A DNA stretch of 14,955 nt from an uncultured Eubacteriales bacterium (GTDB lineage Bacteria; Bacillota; Clostridia; Oscillospirales; Acutalibacteraceae), in assembly GCA_934444895.1 (NCBI GenBank), contig CAKSDA010000033.1, positions 1-14,955 of the forward strand, written 5' to 3'. The notes under the pieces were generated by a model that was not told the origin of the DNA, did not search any database, and saw only the letters and a program-made list of their open reading frames with translations. Made by a program: the position numbers and the translations under genes. Below, piece after piece: positions 6,463-14,587 of the stretch; within the stretch, counting starts at the first letter, position 1, and every line of letters begins with the position of its first letter.

Positions 6463-7371
6463 CTATTCCTCCAAATTTATAACAGAAGTTGCTTCAGCGC
6501 CTTTAGAATCAACAGAAAGCTCACAAACTTCCCAACCTGCAAAATCTTCTTTATCAAGTATTTTTCGAATTTCTTTAGAAAAATTATTGTCATTATTATT
6601 AATTATTGCCATAATAGTGGATCCTGCACCGCTTATATAAACTCCAAGTGCTCCAAGATCATACGCTATTTTAAACACCCTGTCAGAACCGCTTATAAAT
6701 CCCATGCGGTACTGCTGATGAAGCATGTCATCTGTAGATACTTTTAAGTTTTCAAGTTTACCGCTGAAAAGCGAAGCGGTTATAAGCGCAGCCCTTGAAA
6801 TATTGTAAACCGCGTCGTTTCTTGAGATATTTGTGGGTAATACCGACCTTGCCTGTGCGGTAGGAAGAGAAAACGGCGGTATAAGCGCAACAAACTTTAC
6901 ATGCTTATCAACCGGAACACTTACCGAATAAACCTTTCCCCTATCAATAGCGCATGTTACAAGTCCGCCCAGAATTGCAGGGGTAGTATTATCCGGATGG
7001 CCTTCCATTGCCGCTGAAATGTTTATAAGCTCTTTTGTGCTTACTATGTTATTAAGTAATGCGTTTGCACCCAACAGTCCTCCCACAAGGCAGGCGGACG
7101 AACTTCCAAGCCCTCTGGCCATTGGTATATCACTTTTTTGATAGATTTTAATTCCGTTAAATTTCCTGCCGACAATATCATATAAATGGGAGAAAGATTT
7201 ATATACCATATTATTTTCATCGGTCGGAATTTCTTTTTTGTCCAAAGAAACTATTTCTAATCTATCATATTCCTCAAAATATAATGTGTTATACATTGAA
7301 AGTGCAATGCCGAGACAGTCAAATCCCGAACCCATATTCGCGCTTGTTGCAGGAACTCTTACCTTTATCAT
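6463..7371 (-). CDS. thrB: Homoserine kinase (GHMP family)
   Basis: Homoserine kinase phosphorylates L-homoserine on its hydroxyl with ATP, giving the substrate of threonine synthase. The 302 residues match the family length. GHMP-kinase motifs are in order: VPATSANMGSGFDCLG (residues about 6-21), the ATP-binding glycine/serine loop PMARGLGSSSACLVGG (about 83-98), EGHPDN near 127-132, and the C-terminal ISGAGSTIMAI (about 248-258). The start ATG follows an AGGTGA Shine-Dalgarno. It is 27 bp downstream of hom and 2 bp upstream of lysC in the same direction, clearly one transcription unit. Confidence 0.95.
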   Translation of the reverse strand: MIKVRVPATSANMGSGFDCLGIALSMYNTLYFEEYDRLEIVSLDKKEIPTDENNMVYKSFSHLYDIVGRKFNGIKIYQKSDIPMARGLGSSSACLVGGLLGANALLNNIVSTKELINISAAMEGHPDNTTPAILGGLVTCAIDRGKVYSVSVPVDKHVKFVALIPPFSLPTAQARSVLPTNISRNDAVYNISRAALITASLFSGKLENLKVSTDDMLHQQYRMGFISGSDRVFKIAYDLGALGVYISGAGSTIMAIINNNDNNFSKEIRKILDKEDFAGWEVCELSVDSKGAEATSVINLEE

Positions 7372-7398
7372 TTAAATCACCTAAATGCCGAGATTTCT

Positions 7399-8631
7399 CT
7401 ATTTCATTACATGCAAAACTACCGCATTTTTAAGGAGAGTGAGCTTTTTTAATTTGTTTAGCAAATTTCCCTGCAAATCGACAGAAGTTATAAATGCAAT
7501 CTCATTATCTTTATTGCTTTTTGATAAATATATAACATCGCCGAATACTTTAGCTATTTCGTCTTTTGCGCCTTCTACGGCATTTCCTCTTATATAAAAT
7601 CTTTCTTTAACGGAATTTGCGTCAACTACATACTCCTTGCTTCCGTCCTCCCAGAACAAGTATTTGCGGGTATTTAAATGTTTTACGCAATCGATAACAT
7701 CGGCAACAACAGCGCTCGCCGTAGGTAATTTTCCGGCGCCCCTTCCGTAAAACATAACATCACCAACAGAATCGCCTCTTACCATAATTGCATTAAATAC
7801 ATCGTCAACACCTGCAAGCTGACTCTCTTTGCTTATAAGTGCCGGATATACAGCTGCGGAAATTCTTCCGTCCTCCATAAGCTTACTGTGCCCCACTAAT
7901 TTTATAACGCATCCGAAAGAATCCGCAAACTCAACATCCGAGGCAGTGATTTTTCTTATTCCCTCGGTTGACACCTGATTAGGATATACATGTTTGCCGA
8001 ATGATATTGACGACAGTATGCATATTTTTCTGCATGCATCATGTCCGTCAATATCTGCCGAAGGCTCGCGCTCGGCATATCCCAGTTGCTGTGCAAGCTT
8101 TAATGCATCATCAAACTGCATGCCCTCTTTAAACATTTTTGTAAGTATAAAATTGGTTGTGCCGTTTAAAATTCCAACAACCTCATATAAATCATTTGCA
8201 GCAAGGCACTGTGCAATGGGTCTTAAAACCGGGATTCCTCCGCCAACGCTTGCTTCAAAAAGAAAATTGACATTATTGTCAGCGGCAATCTTCAAAAGCT
8301 CGGCGCCAAAAGCTGCAACAAGTTCTTTATTTGAAGTAACAACGCTTTTCTTATTTTCAAGACAAGCCTTTACAAACTCATAAGCCGGGTGCAGTCCTCC
8401 CATAACTTCGGCAACAACCTTGACAGAATCGTCACCGAGTATGATATCAAAATCCTTAATAAATTTATCACTGTAGCTAAGACCGGGGAAATCTTTTAAA
8501 TCCAAAATATATTTAATATTTATTTTGGTCTTTGCTTTTTTTTCGATATTTTCCTCATGGCTCAACAAAATTTCAGCAACTCCTGAACCTACAACCCCAT
8601 GACCTAAAACCGCAATATCTATCTGAGACAT
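7399..8631 (-). CDS. hom: Homoserine dehydrogenase with C-terminal ACT domain
   Basis: This enzyme reduces aspartate-4-semialdehyde to homoserine with NAD(P)H, the branch point to threonine and methionine. The 410-residue product has an N-terminal Rossmann fold with GHGVVGSG at about residues 10-17. The dimerisation/catalytic region includes GILNGTTNFILTKM near 155-168 and GYAEREPSADIDGHDACRK near 189-207, which carries the conserved Glu and Asp of the active site. From about residue 330 an ACT domain begins (ERFYIRGNAVEGAKDEIAKVFG), the usual site of threonine feedback inhibition. GGAGG precedes the start ATG at a normal distance. It is 39 bp downstream of the ACT/HTH regulator and precedes thrB. 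Confidence 0.95.
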   Translation of the reverse strand: MSQIDIAVLGHGVVGSGVAEILLSHEENIEKKAKTKINIKYILDLKDFPGLSYSDKFIKDFDIILGDDSVKVVAEVMGGLHPAYEFVKACLENKKSVVTSNKELVAAFGAELLKIAADNNVNFLFEASVGGGIPVLRPIAQCLAANDLYEVVGILNGTTNFILTKMFKEGMQFDDALKLAQQLGYAEREPSADIDGHDACRKICILSSISFGKHVYPNQVSTEGIRKITASDVEFADSFGCVIKLVGHSKLMEDGRISAAVYPALISKESQLAGVDDVFNAIMVRGDSVGDVMFYGRGAGKLPTASAVVADVIDCVKHLNTRKYLFWEDGSKEYVVDANSVKERFYIRGNAVEGAKDEIAKVFGDVIYLSKSNKDNEIAFITSVDLQGNLLNKLKKLTLLKNAVVLHVMK

Positions 8632-8670
8632 TATTTTTCCTCCATTATTCTATAAAAATAAAAATCCGTA

Positions 8671-9123
8671 TTAAGGGGTATGCGATTCATCAATAACCTG
8701 TCTTATTGAAATAACCCCGTTAATTTTTTTAAGGCGAAGCAGAAGTTTTTCCAAATCATCAAAATCCTGACTGCATCTAAACGATACAGTAACCGACGCC
8801 ACACCATCCGACGGCATACCTTGATTGATAGTTAAAATATTCACCTTCATGTCGTACAAATCAGAAATAAATTTAGACAACACACCGCTTTTATCTTCAA
8901 GCACTGCGGAAAGGTTAATAATTTTTCCAACGCTTCCCTCAGAGCATAAAAAAACCGAATCTTTGTATTTATAAAAAGCGCTTCTGGAAATACCGCATTG
9001 TCTTGCAGCGTCAGACGCGCTTTTTGCCTTTTTGCAAAGCAGAAGTTTTTTTGCCTTTGCAACCTTTACAAAAATTTCAGGTAATGCAGATTTCTTAACT
9101 AACAAAAAATCAGAATTTTCCAA
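8671..9123 (-). CDS. HTH and ACT domain protein, UPF0735/PheB (ThrR-like) family
   Basis: The protein is a small probable amino-acid-responsive regulator. From the TTG at 9123 it has 150 residues. An N-terminal helix-turn-helix lies near 35-60 (SASDAARQCGISRSAFYKYKD). An ACT domain covers about 72-140 (NLSAVLEDKSGVLSKFISD, then VNILTINQG). Family members normally begin just before a segment like FLLVKKSALPE, which fits a start at TTG 9123 or at GTG 9132 or 9135. The ATG at 9174 is in frame, but it lies inside the promoter spacer and has no Shine-Dalgarno. The TTG has only a weak GGTGG site 5 bases upstream. As first gene of the hom-thrB-lysC operon it may control its own operon in response to threonine. 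A Bacillus subtilis relative has, to my recollection, been linked to threonine-biosynthesis control. Confidence 0.85.
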   Translation of the reverse strand: MENSDFLLVKKSALPEIFVKVAKAKKLLLCKKAKSASDAARQCGISRSAFYKYKDSVFLCSEGSVGKIINLSAVLEDKSGVLSKFISDLYDMKVNILTINQGMPSDGVASVTVSFRCSQDFDDLEKLLLRLKKINGVISIRQVIDESHTP

Positions 9124-9164
9124 TATGTCCACCACCCGTAAACATATGTATTTCAACAGATAAA

Positions 9165-9193
9165 AATATACCATATTTTTGTCTGCTTTTCAA
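9165..9193 (-). promoter_or_regulatory. Sigma-A-type promoter of the threonine operon
   Basis: On the minus strand TTGAAA (9193 to 9188) is followed by exactly 17 bases and TATATT (9170 to 9165). Transcription would start near 9158, giving a leader of roughly 35 nt before the likely TTG start at 9123. That leader is too short for a lysine riboswitch or a classical threonine attenuator, so control is expected at the promoter or by enzyme feedback. Confidence 0.65.
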
Positions 9194-9267
9194 TATCCTT
9201 TTTTTAAAATATCTTCTTTAAATTCAAGGTTTACTATGCAATATAACTAAAAAAATTAATTTAGTGC

Positions 9268-9296
9268 TTGATAGATAGCTAAAATTAAGTTATTAT
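9268..9296 (+). promoter_or_regulatory. Sigma-A-type promoter of the AI-2E/YtvI-like gene
   Basis: TTGATA at 9268-9273, a 17-base spacer and TATTAT at 9291-9296 each match consensus at 5 of 6 positions. The start would fall near 9303, giving a very short leader of about 13 nt that still contains the AAGGGG Shine-Dalgarno. It is divergent from the threonine-operon promoter, with about 75 bp between the two -35 boxes. Confidence 0.65.
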
Positions 9297-9315
9297 ATAT
9301 AAAAGGGGTGTAAAA

Positions 9316-10404
9316 ATGACTACCGAATCAAGAAAAAAATTTTTAATTGACATTGCTTTTTTTGCTGTTATAGGCGTAATGATATATTTAGCGTTTAAAA
9401 TGCTTTCTGCATATCTTTTGCCGTTTGTTATCGGCATAGCCGCATCTTTTCTCGTTCAGAAACCTGTTAAAATAATAAGTAGTAAAACCAAAATTTCGAA
9501 AGGTTTTGCAACCGTATTTCTTGTAGTTTTAACATACTTTGCACTGCTTGCTTTAATGATACTTATAGGATATCTGCTTTACAACATCGTTTCTGCCGTT
9601 GCGGGATTTTTTCCGAAATACGCCCCAATCATCACCGAGGCACTTGGAAAAATCAGCACTTCTTTATCCTTATTTATGAACGATTTGCCTGACTCGGTAT
9701 CTGGTTTTTTAAACGAAATGCCAAACAAACTTATTACTTCCCTTTCTTCATACGCAACAAAGCTGCTTTCAACAACCGCCGCAGCAGTTGCAAAAAGCGT
9801 ACCGGGTATAATTATCAGTATTATTGTAACCGTTGTTGCCAGCTGTTACACTGCTAAGGATTATGATAAAATAATTAAATTTGCACATAATCAACTTCCT
9901 AAAAAAACCTGGGATATTCTTATAACAATAAAAGAACTGCTTGTCACAAATGTTTTTAAAATACTTAAGGGATATTTTTTCTTAATGATGCTTACATTTG
10001 CAGAACTTTTTGTTGCACTTACCATTATCGGTCAAAAAAACGCTCTTATGTTGGCGGCAATAATCAGCATTGTGGACATTCTTCCCGTTTTGGGAACCGG
10101 AACAGTGCTTATACCCTGGGCTTTGTTCTGCCTTGTAACCGGAAAAATTGTTACGGCAATTTGCTTAATTGTAATATATGTTGTTATAACAATTATACGC
10201 AACTTCCTTGAACCGAAGGTTATTGGTGTTCAAATCGGTCTGCATCCGCTTATAATGCTTGTATCAATATTCTGCGGATACAAACTTATGGGATTCTTGG
10301 GAATATTTATTCTTCCCATGACGCTTATAGTTATTATTGAGCTTAATAAACAGGGCAAAATAAACATTTTTAAGAAAAAAGAAGATGAAGCTTTAAGCAA
10401 TTAA
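9316..10404 (+). CDS. AI-2E family (YtvI/PerM-type) multi-pass membrane protein
   Basis: The 362-residue product is strongly hydrophobic, with two or three membrane segments in the first 85 residues (for example AFFAVIGVMIYLAFKML and VFLVVLTYFALLALMILIGY). A more polar, partly amphipathic region follows from about 95 to 155. A helix lies near 160-178, and a cluster of helices fills the C-terminal half, including the family-type segment ISIVDILPVLGTGTVLIPWA near 248-267 and NFLEPKVIGVQIGLHPL near 294-310. This layout and length fit the AI-2E transporter superfamily. Its members include autoinducer exporters, Na+/H+ antiporters and the sporulation-associated YtvI proteins of Bacillota; substrate cannot be assigned from sequence. 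The tail is lysine-rich and cytoplasmic. A GGGG-containing Shine-Dalgarno precedes ATG 9316. The gene is monocistronic, with its own promoter and terminator. Confidence 0.85.
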   Translation: MTTESRKKFLIDIAFFAVIGVMIYLAFKMLSAYLLPFVIGIAASFLVQKPVKIISSKTKISKGFATVFLVVLTYFALLALMILIGYLLYNIVSAVAGFFPKYAPIITEALGKISTSLSLFMNDLPDSVSGFLNEMPNKLITSLSSYATKLLSTTAAAVAKSVPGIIISIIVTVVASCYTAKDYDKIIKFAHNQLPKKTWDILITIKELLVTNVFKILKGYFFLMMLTFAELFVALTIIGQKNALMLAAIISIVDILPVLGTGTVLIPWALFCLVTGKIVTAICLIVIYVVITIIRNFLEPKVIGVQIGLHPLIMLVSIFCGYKLMGFLGIFILPMTLIVIIELNKQGKINIFKKKEDEALSN

Positions 10405-10486
10405 ATCAAGTTTTAAACAATTAAATTGCCTAACATTTTAAGGTCCGTTCAGAAAAGAATCACCTTGTAAATAAAGATTTATAATT

Positions 10487-10519
10487 AAAAGGTCGCAAAT
10501 TGCGGCCTTTTTGTTTTTT
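10487..10519 (+). terminator. Intrinsic terminator after the AI-2E family gene
   Basis: AAAAGGTCGC at 10487-10496 pairs with 10502-10511 (one G-U pair) across a 5-base loop. It is followed by TGTTTTTT. The 181-bp gap it lies in otherwise holds no gene and no convincing promoter. A TTGAAT at 10542-10547 lacks a good -10 partner; GATTAA, 17 bases on, matches only half the consensus. Confidence 0.8.
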
Positions 10520-10585
10520 AAAGTAATAATTTCTTATGTTTTTGAATAAATTTAATCAGGAACCGATTAATAAGGAGAGATTATT

Positions 10586-12115
10586 ATGGATTGTAAAATC
10601 ACAAACTTTGAAGTAACAACAAATGAAGTTTGTTTAAGCCAAACCGCTGAAATACCAATAGAAACCGATCTGACGGTATCGGAAAAAAATGATGACATAA
10701 AACGCATACTGAAATGCATTATTACACCTTATATATCTTCAAAGCAAACAAACTCAAATATGCTGACTATTGAAGGAGCGGCAAATATAACCGTGATTTT
10801 TTTGGGAGCCGACGGTTTAATTTATTCAGAATCCAATGATGTTCCTTTTAAAAAATCATTTGAATCGACAAAAGAAATTGACGGCGGACACATTAACATA
10901 AGAACAAACACAGTCATTAATTACTGCCGCGATATAACCGAAAGAAAAATAGGTATTAAAGCCTATATAAAGGTTGATGTACGCATAACGAATCCTAAAA
11001 AGAGCGAAATTGTTTCGGACATTGATTGTAAAAATTTCGAAACATTAAAGGGAAACATAAATGTTTCGAAATCTATTTCAAGAGAAGAAAAATCGGTTAT
11101 TATCGATGAAGAATTAAACATTCCGCAGAATCTGCCGGCGATTGACAGAATTATAAGAAGAAACGCCAAAGCTCAAATCACCGAAACAAAAGCTCTGAAC
11201 GGAAAGGTAATAGTTAAAGGAAATCTTTCGATTGTTGTTATTTACTGCGATGCTGATAATGCAATGCAAAAGTTTTCATCGGTTTTGCCATTTAATCAAA
11301 TTATAGATATGCCGGATATAACGGAAGAATGTGAATGTGACAGTTCGGTTGAAATATGCAGTTTAAATATATCACCACGCACTGATCAAAGCGGAAATGT
11401 AACAAGCATCATGATTGTAAGCAAACTTAACATAACCTCAAATGCTGTATGTACCGGTGAAGTACCAATGATATTTGACGCATATTCAACAAAATACAAA
11501 TCAAATATTGAAATGAACAGCATTAAATTTACCCGCATTGCAAAGCAGGTTGATGAAACCTTTTTATGCAAAAAAAGAATTTCCGCCAACGGAAATGTTA
11601 TAGACAGTATTCTGGATTTCTGGTGTGATCTTACAAGTTGCTCAACAAAATTTTCGGAAAATACAATGACGGTTTTCGGTTCCCTTACTATAGGAGCAAT
11701 AATTACGGATCCTAACGGAATTATTGACTGTTTTGACAGAATAATCGATTTTGAATATCCGGTAGAACTAAATGAAAGCCTTTCCTCTCCTTTTGCAACT
11801 CCTATGATAGATGTGCAGAATTTGAATTACAGCTTAATAGGAAACGGTGAGATTGATGTTAAGCTGGAACTTAAAGTCGCCGTTACGGTTTACAATGCAG
11901 ATAGCAAATCTTTGATTACTTCCGCTGAAGTTACCGACGAAAAGATTGAATCCGATGATCCCTCTTCCCTTATTGCGTACTTTGCCGAAAAAGGCGAAAA
12001 CATATGGGAAATATCCAAAAAATTCCTTGCAAACCGAAATGAATTTTTAGAGCTGAACGGTATTACTGAATCGGTTGTAGAATCTCCCAAAATGCTTTTA
12101 ATACCCAGAATGTAG
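10586..12115 (+). CDS. SPOCS-domain and LysM protein, SipL-like spore coat morphogenetic protein
   Basis: This is a probable mother-cell protein of spore envelope assembly. The 509-residue product has no signal peptide. I see three repeated beta-rich units of the SPOCS (DUF3794) kind at about 28-110, 175-290 and 325-450. Each begins with an amphipathic helix region such as VSEKNDDIKRILKC or PAIDRIIRRNAKAQI and continues with alternating strands such as GNLSIVVIYCDADNAMQKFS. The C-terminal 50 residues form a LysM fold: YFAEKGENIWEISKKF, then NEFLELNGI, then a final LLIPRM strand. In Clostridioides difficile, SipL has this size and architecture and binds the coat ATPase SpoIVA through its LysM domain. 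The same role is inferred here. AAGGAG precedes ATG 10586. The gene stands alone between two terminators. Other SPOCS proteins exist in Clostridia, so orthology to SipL is likely but unproven. Confidence 0.85.
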   Translation: MDCKITNFEVTTNEVCLSQTAEIPIETDLTVSEKNDDIKRILKCIITPYISSKQTNSNMLTIEGAANITVIFLGADGLIYSESNDVPFKKSFESTKEIDGGHINIRTNTVINYCRDITERKIGIKAYIKVDVRITNPKKSEIVSDIDCKNFETLKGNINVSKSISREEKSVIIDEELNIPQNLPAIDRIIRRNAKAQITETKALNGKVIVKGNLSIVVIYCDADNAMQKFSSVLPFNQIIDMPDITEECECDSSVEICSLNISPRTDQSGNVTSIMIVSKLNITSNAVCTGEVPMIFDAYSTKYKSNIEMNSIKFTRIAKQVDETFLCKKRISANGNVIDSILDFWCDLTSCSTKFSENTMTVFGSLTIGAIITDPNGIIDCFDRIIDFEYPVELNESLSSPFATPMIDVQNLNYSLIGNGEIDVKLELKVAVTVYNADSKSLITSAEVTDEKIESDDPSSLIAYFAEKGENIWEISKKFLANRNEFLELNGITESVVESPKMLLIPRM

Positions 12116-12120
12116 TATAA

Positions 12121-12152
12121 AAAATCAGAGCATGTAAAAATGCTCTGATTTT
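12121..12152. terminator. Bidirectional terminator between the SipL-like and D-LDH genes
   Basis: A 13-bp perfect stem (12121-12133 with 12140-12152) closes a 6-base loop and is flanked by A and T runs on both sides. It serves the convergent genes on either side, 5 bp after one stop codon and 10 bp before the other. Confidence 0.85.
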
Positions 12153-12162
12153 ACTTTTGTAT

Positions 12163-13161
12163 TCACTTATCCGATGAAACAAGATTTTTTTCACAAATAG
12201 AACCGTTTGCAAATGCAACTGCATTTTCAAGGGTTATCTCGCTTATTGCTTCTAACGCCTCATTTGTTAAAAAGCCCTGATGAGAAGTAATTATTACATT
12301 AGGAAATGATAAAAGTCTTGCGGTTACAGAGGTTTCCATAATGTCGTCTTCCCTGTTTTCAAAAACATTATTAGACTCTTCCTCATACACATCCAAACCA
12401 ACACCCGCAAATTTGTGATGCCTAATTCCCTTTATCAAATCTTCAGTGCTTATCAACGCTCCGCGGGAAGTGTTTACAAGTATTACTCCGTCTTTCATGC
12501 GCTCAATCGCATCCGTATTTATCATATGATATGTGCTGGTCAAAAGAGGACAATGAAGAGATATTAAATCGCTCTTTTCAAGCAGTTCGTCTAAAGAAAC
12601 ATATTTAACAAAATCCAAAGCGGGATTTTTATATTTATCAAATGCTATAACATTCATACCTAGTCCGTTGCAGATTCTTGAAAAGGCAGCGCCGATTTTG
12701 CCGGTGCCTATAATTCCGGCAGTCTTTTTATAAAAATTCATTCCGGTAAGTCCCATCAGGCTGAAATTGTTTTCCCTTACCTTAATATATGCCTTGTGAA
12801 TATGGCGGTTTACAGCAAAAGCCAAAGCCATTGCATGCTCTGCAACCGCTTCGGGTGAATATCCCGGAACACGCAAAACAGTAATATTATATTTTTTTGC
12901 CGCGCTTAAATCAATATTATTATATCCGGCACATCTAAGCAAAATAAGTTTAACTTTATTTTCATAAAGAGTCTTTATAACTTCGGCATTAACATCCGAA
13001 GCAACGAATACGCAAACCGCGTCATACCCATTTGAAAGAGCCGCGGTCCTCTTTGAAATGTCAGTTTTCAAATATTCAATATCAAGATTTTCGTATCGCT
13101 TTGCTACCTTTTCAAAACATTCTTTGTCATAAGGTTTTGTATCATAAAAAAGTATTTTCAT
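12163..13161 (-). CDS. D-isomer-specific 2-hydroxyacid dehydrogenase, probably D-lactate dehydrogenase
   Basis: The likely reaction is NADH-dependent reduction of pyruvate to D-lactate in the cytoplasm. The 332-residue length is close to fermentative LdhA enzymes. The NAD-binding glycine motif GIIGTGKIGAAFSRI is near 148-162. The conserved active-site residues are visible: Arg in VNTSRGALI (about 231), Glu in GLDVYEEE (about 260) and His in ITSHQGFLT (about 293). The substrate-domain segments LLRCAGYNNIDLSAAKKY (73-90) and RVPGYSPEAVAEHAMAL (97-113) match the D-LDH subgroup. GGAG lies upstream of ATG 13161. It is 50 bp downstream of spoIVB in the same direction and might be read through from it, an unexpected partnership. 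Related 2-hydroxyacids such as hydroxyisocaproate cannot be excluded as substrates. Confidence 0.88.
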   Translation of the reverse strand: MKILFYDTKPYDKECFEKVAKRYENLDIEYLKTDISKRTAALSNGYDAVCVFVASDVNAEVIKTLYENKVKLILLRCAGYNNIDLSAAKKYNITVLRVPGYSPEAVAEHAMALAFAVNRHIHKAYIKVRENNFSLMGLTGMNFYKKTAGIIGTGKIGAAFSRICNGLGMNVIAFDKYKNPALDFVKYVSLDELLEKSDLISLHCPLLTSTYHMINTDAIERMKDGVILVNTSRGALISTEDLIKGIRHHKFAGVGLDVYEEESNNVFENREDDIMETSVTARLLSFPNVIITSHQGFLTNEALEAISEITLENAVAFANGSICEKNLVSSDK

Positions 13162-13211
13162 TTTTTCTCCTGCTTATTAAAATTACTTATTCTTAAAATT
13201 ATTATTTATTT

Positions 13212-14444
13212 TTACTTATCACTTATTCTTTTGGCGGTGGACATCATATTTTCCGCAAAGATTGCGTATCCGCATGTACAATCATCAATAAAAACATGGG
13301 TAACCGCGCCTATAAGTTTTCCGTTTTGAATAATAGGGCTGCCACTCATTCCCTGAATAATACCGCCGGTCTTTTCAAGAAGTTCTTTATCTGTTATGCG
13401 GATAATCATATTCTTTGTTATATTATTATTATAAGATATTTTCTCTATTTTACAAGAATAAAGTTTAGGTTTTCCATTGCTTTCAACAGTTGTAAGTATT
13501 TTGGCTTCGCCCTTTTTAACCTCCTGTTTTAAAGCAATCTTTGCAATATCCGCTGCATTAAATTCTTCATTTGAGACTGCATAAACCCCCGTTTCGGTAT
13601 TAGCAAGCAATTTACCGATTGTGGTTTTGTTAAACCTGCCTTTAATTTCTCCCGGCGTTCCGGAAACACTTTTTGTTATATCAATAATTTCGGCATTAAC
13701 CAGTTCTCCGCTTTTTAAGGATAAAATTTCACCGGTATCGCTGTCACAAATCCCATGTCCCAAACCGCATGTGATTTTATTTGCCGGACTGTAAAATGTC
13801 ATTGTTCCTATACCCGCGCTGCTGTCACGAACCCAAATTCCGGTTTTGTACTGTCCTGAAGAATATGAAAGTTTAGGATTCACCTTCGAAACGAATTCTT
13901 TTTTGTTCCTTTTAACCTTAAAATTCAAAATTTTTCCGGTGCTTTTTTCAATTACATCCGCTACCTCTTCATTTGAATGAACATTTATGCCGTTAATAGA
14001 AACAATAACATCCCCCACTTTAAGCCCCGCATCCTTAGCAGGATATACATATCCGTTTTCCGTATCCACGCTGTCAATGTTAATAATCATAACACCATCG
14101 GTATATATTTTAATTCCAAACGGCTTTCCTGACGGCACAACATAACTTTCATTTAAAATTACAACTCCGGCTGATTTTACCGGAATAAACCCAAATGCTT
14201 TTATATTAACCGTATAGCTTAAATTATCATATTCATTTTTGGCCACTTTAAATGATTTATCAGCGCTTTCCTTTACCGAAACAGGTATTTTGCTTTCAAT
14301 TACAAAATCTTTTTTTGAAACAACATTGAAACTGTCCGGAAGGTAGTTAGATAAATAAGCAACCGAGGACATTGAAAAAACCGAAAACAAAAATGAAAGA
14401 ATAAAAATCGGTTTTAAAATTGTTTGTTTAAATTTTTTTCTCAT
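13212..14444 (-). CDS. spoIVB: SpoIVB-type sporulation serine peptidase (S55)
   Basis: In sporulating Bacillota SpoIVB is secreted from the forespore into the intermembrane space. There it cleaves the SpoIVFA/BofA inhibitor complex, so that SpoIVFB can process pro-sigma-K in the mother cell. ATG 14444 is preferred because AGAAGGAG lies 7-8 bases upstream; a longer frame from 14468 lacks such a site. The product has 410 residues. It has a basic N-terminus and one hydrophobic segment at about 12-30, then a PDZ domain near 120-165 (DAGLKVGDVIVSINGINVHS). The S55 peptidase domain follows, with the catalytic His in CGLGHGICD (about 230) and Ser in QGMSGSPII (about 367). These positions are close to His236 and Ser378 of the Bacillus enzyme. 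In many Bacillota this gene adjoins spo0A; here its downstream neighbour is a dehydrogenase gene. Confidence 0.93.
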   Translation of the reverse strand: MRKKFKQTILKPIFILSFLFSVFSMSSVAYLSNYLPDSFNVVSKKDFVIESKIPVSVKESADKSFKVAKNEYDNLSYTVNIKAFGFIPVKSAGVVILNESYVVPSGKPFGIKIYTDGVMIINIDSVDTENGYVYPAKDAGLKVGDVIVSINGINVHSNEEVADVIEKSTGKILNFKVKRNKKEFVSKVNPKLSYSSGQYKTGIWVRDSSAGIGTMTFYSPANKITCGLGHGICDSDTGEILSLKSGELVNAEIIDITKSVSGTPGEIKGRFNKTTIGKLLANTETGVYAVSNEEFNAADIAKIALKQEVKKGEAKILTTVESNGKPKLYSCKIEKISYNNNITKNMIIRITDKELLEKTGGIIQGMSGSPIIQNGKLIGAVTHVFIDDCTCGYAIFAENMMSTAKRISDK

Positions 14445-14495
14445 TGCAAATTCTCCTTCTGCTTGCAAAAATAATATATGTAATGAGAAAAATAT

Positions 14496-14525
14496 TAGTA
14501 TAAAACAATTTTTCCAAAATATAAA
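14496..14525 (-). promoter_or_regulatory. Candidate spoIVB promoter (sigma-G or sigma-A)
   Basis: On the minus strand TATACTA (14502 to 14496) matches 6 of 7 bases of the sigma-G -10 consensus CATACTA. TTTATA (14525 to 14520) lies 17 bases upstream. A sigma-A reading (TTTATA, 17, TATACT) is nearly as good. In Bacillus spoIVB is made in the forespore mainly under sigma-G, which makes this reading attractive, but the surrounding AT-rich DNA makes chance matches likely. Confidence 0.35.
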
Positions 14526-14587
14526 ATTATAAGAATTTTAAATGGGAAGTTCGCAAGTGGAATATAATATACCAAAATTTTAAAAAT

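Noticed and set aside
7994..8383. Open frames on the strand opposite hom, lysC and other genes
   Set aside because: They overlap well-supported enzymes completely, lack SD sites and show no recognisable domains. They are by-products of codon composition.
9123..9165. Possible lysine riboswitch or threonine leader-peptide attenuator before the hom operon
   Set aside because: The leader is about 35 nt. A short frame from ATG 9145 (12 codons with the stop) has only one Thr, no SD and no terminator hairpin.
10542..10570. Promoter for the SipL-like gene (TTGAAT, 17 bp, GATTAA)
   Set aside because: The -10 matches consensus at only 3 of 6 positions, and no clear sigma-E pattern is present either.
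13185..13235. Direct repeat ACTTATTCTT at the end of spoIVB and in the gap before the dehydrogenase gene
   Set aside because: Only 10 bases, in AT-rich sequence, with no associated insertion or gene fragment. It is likely chance or a small local duplication.
14559..14573. Interrupted dyad GGAATATAATATACC between the YlmC-type gene and spoIVB
   Set aside because: It is short, with a mismatch, and lacks a T run after it on the minus strand. It is insufficient for a terminator or operator call.
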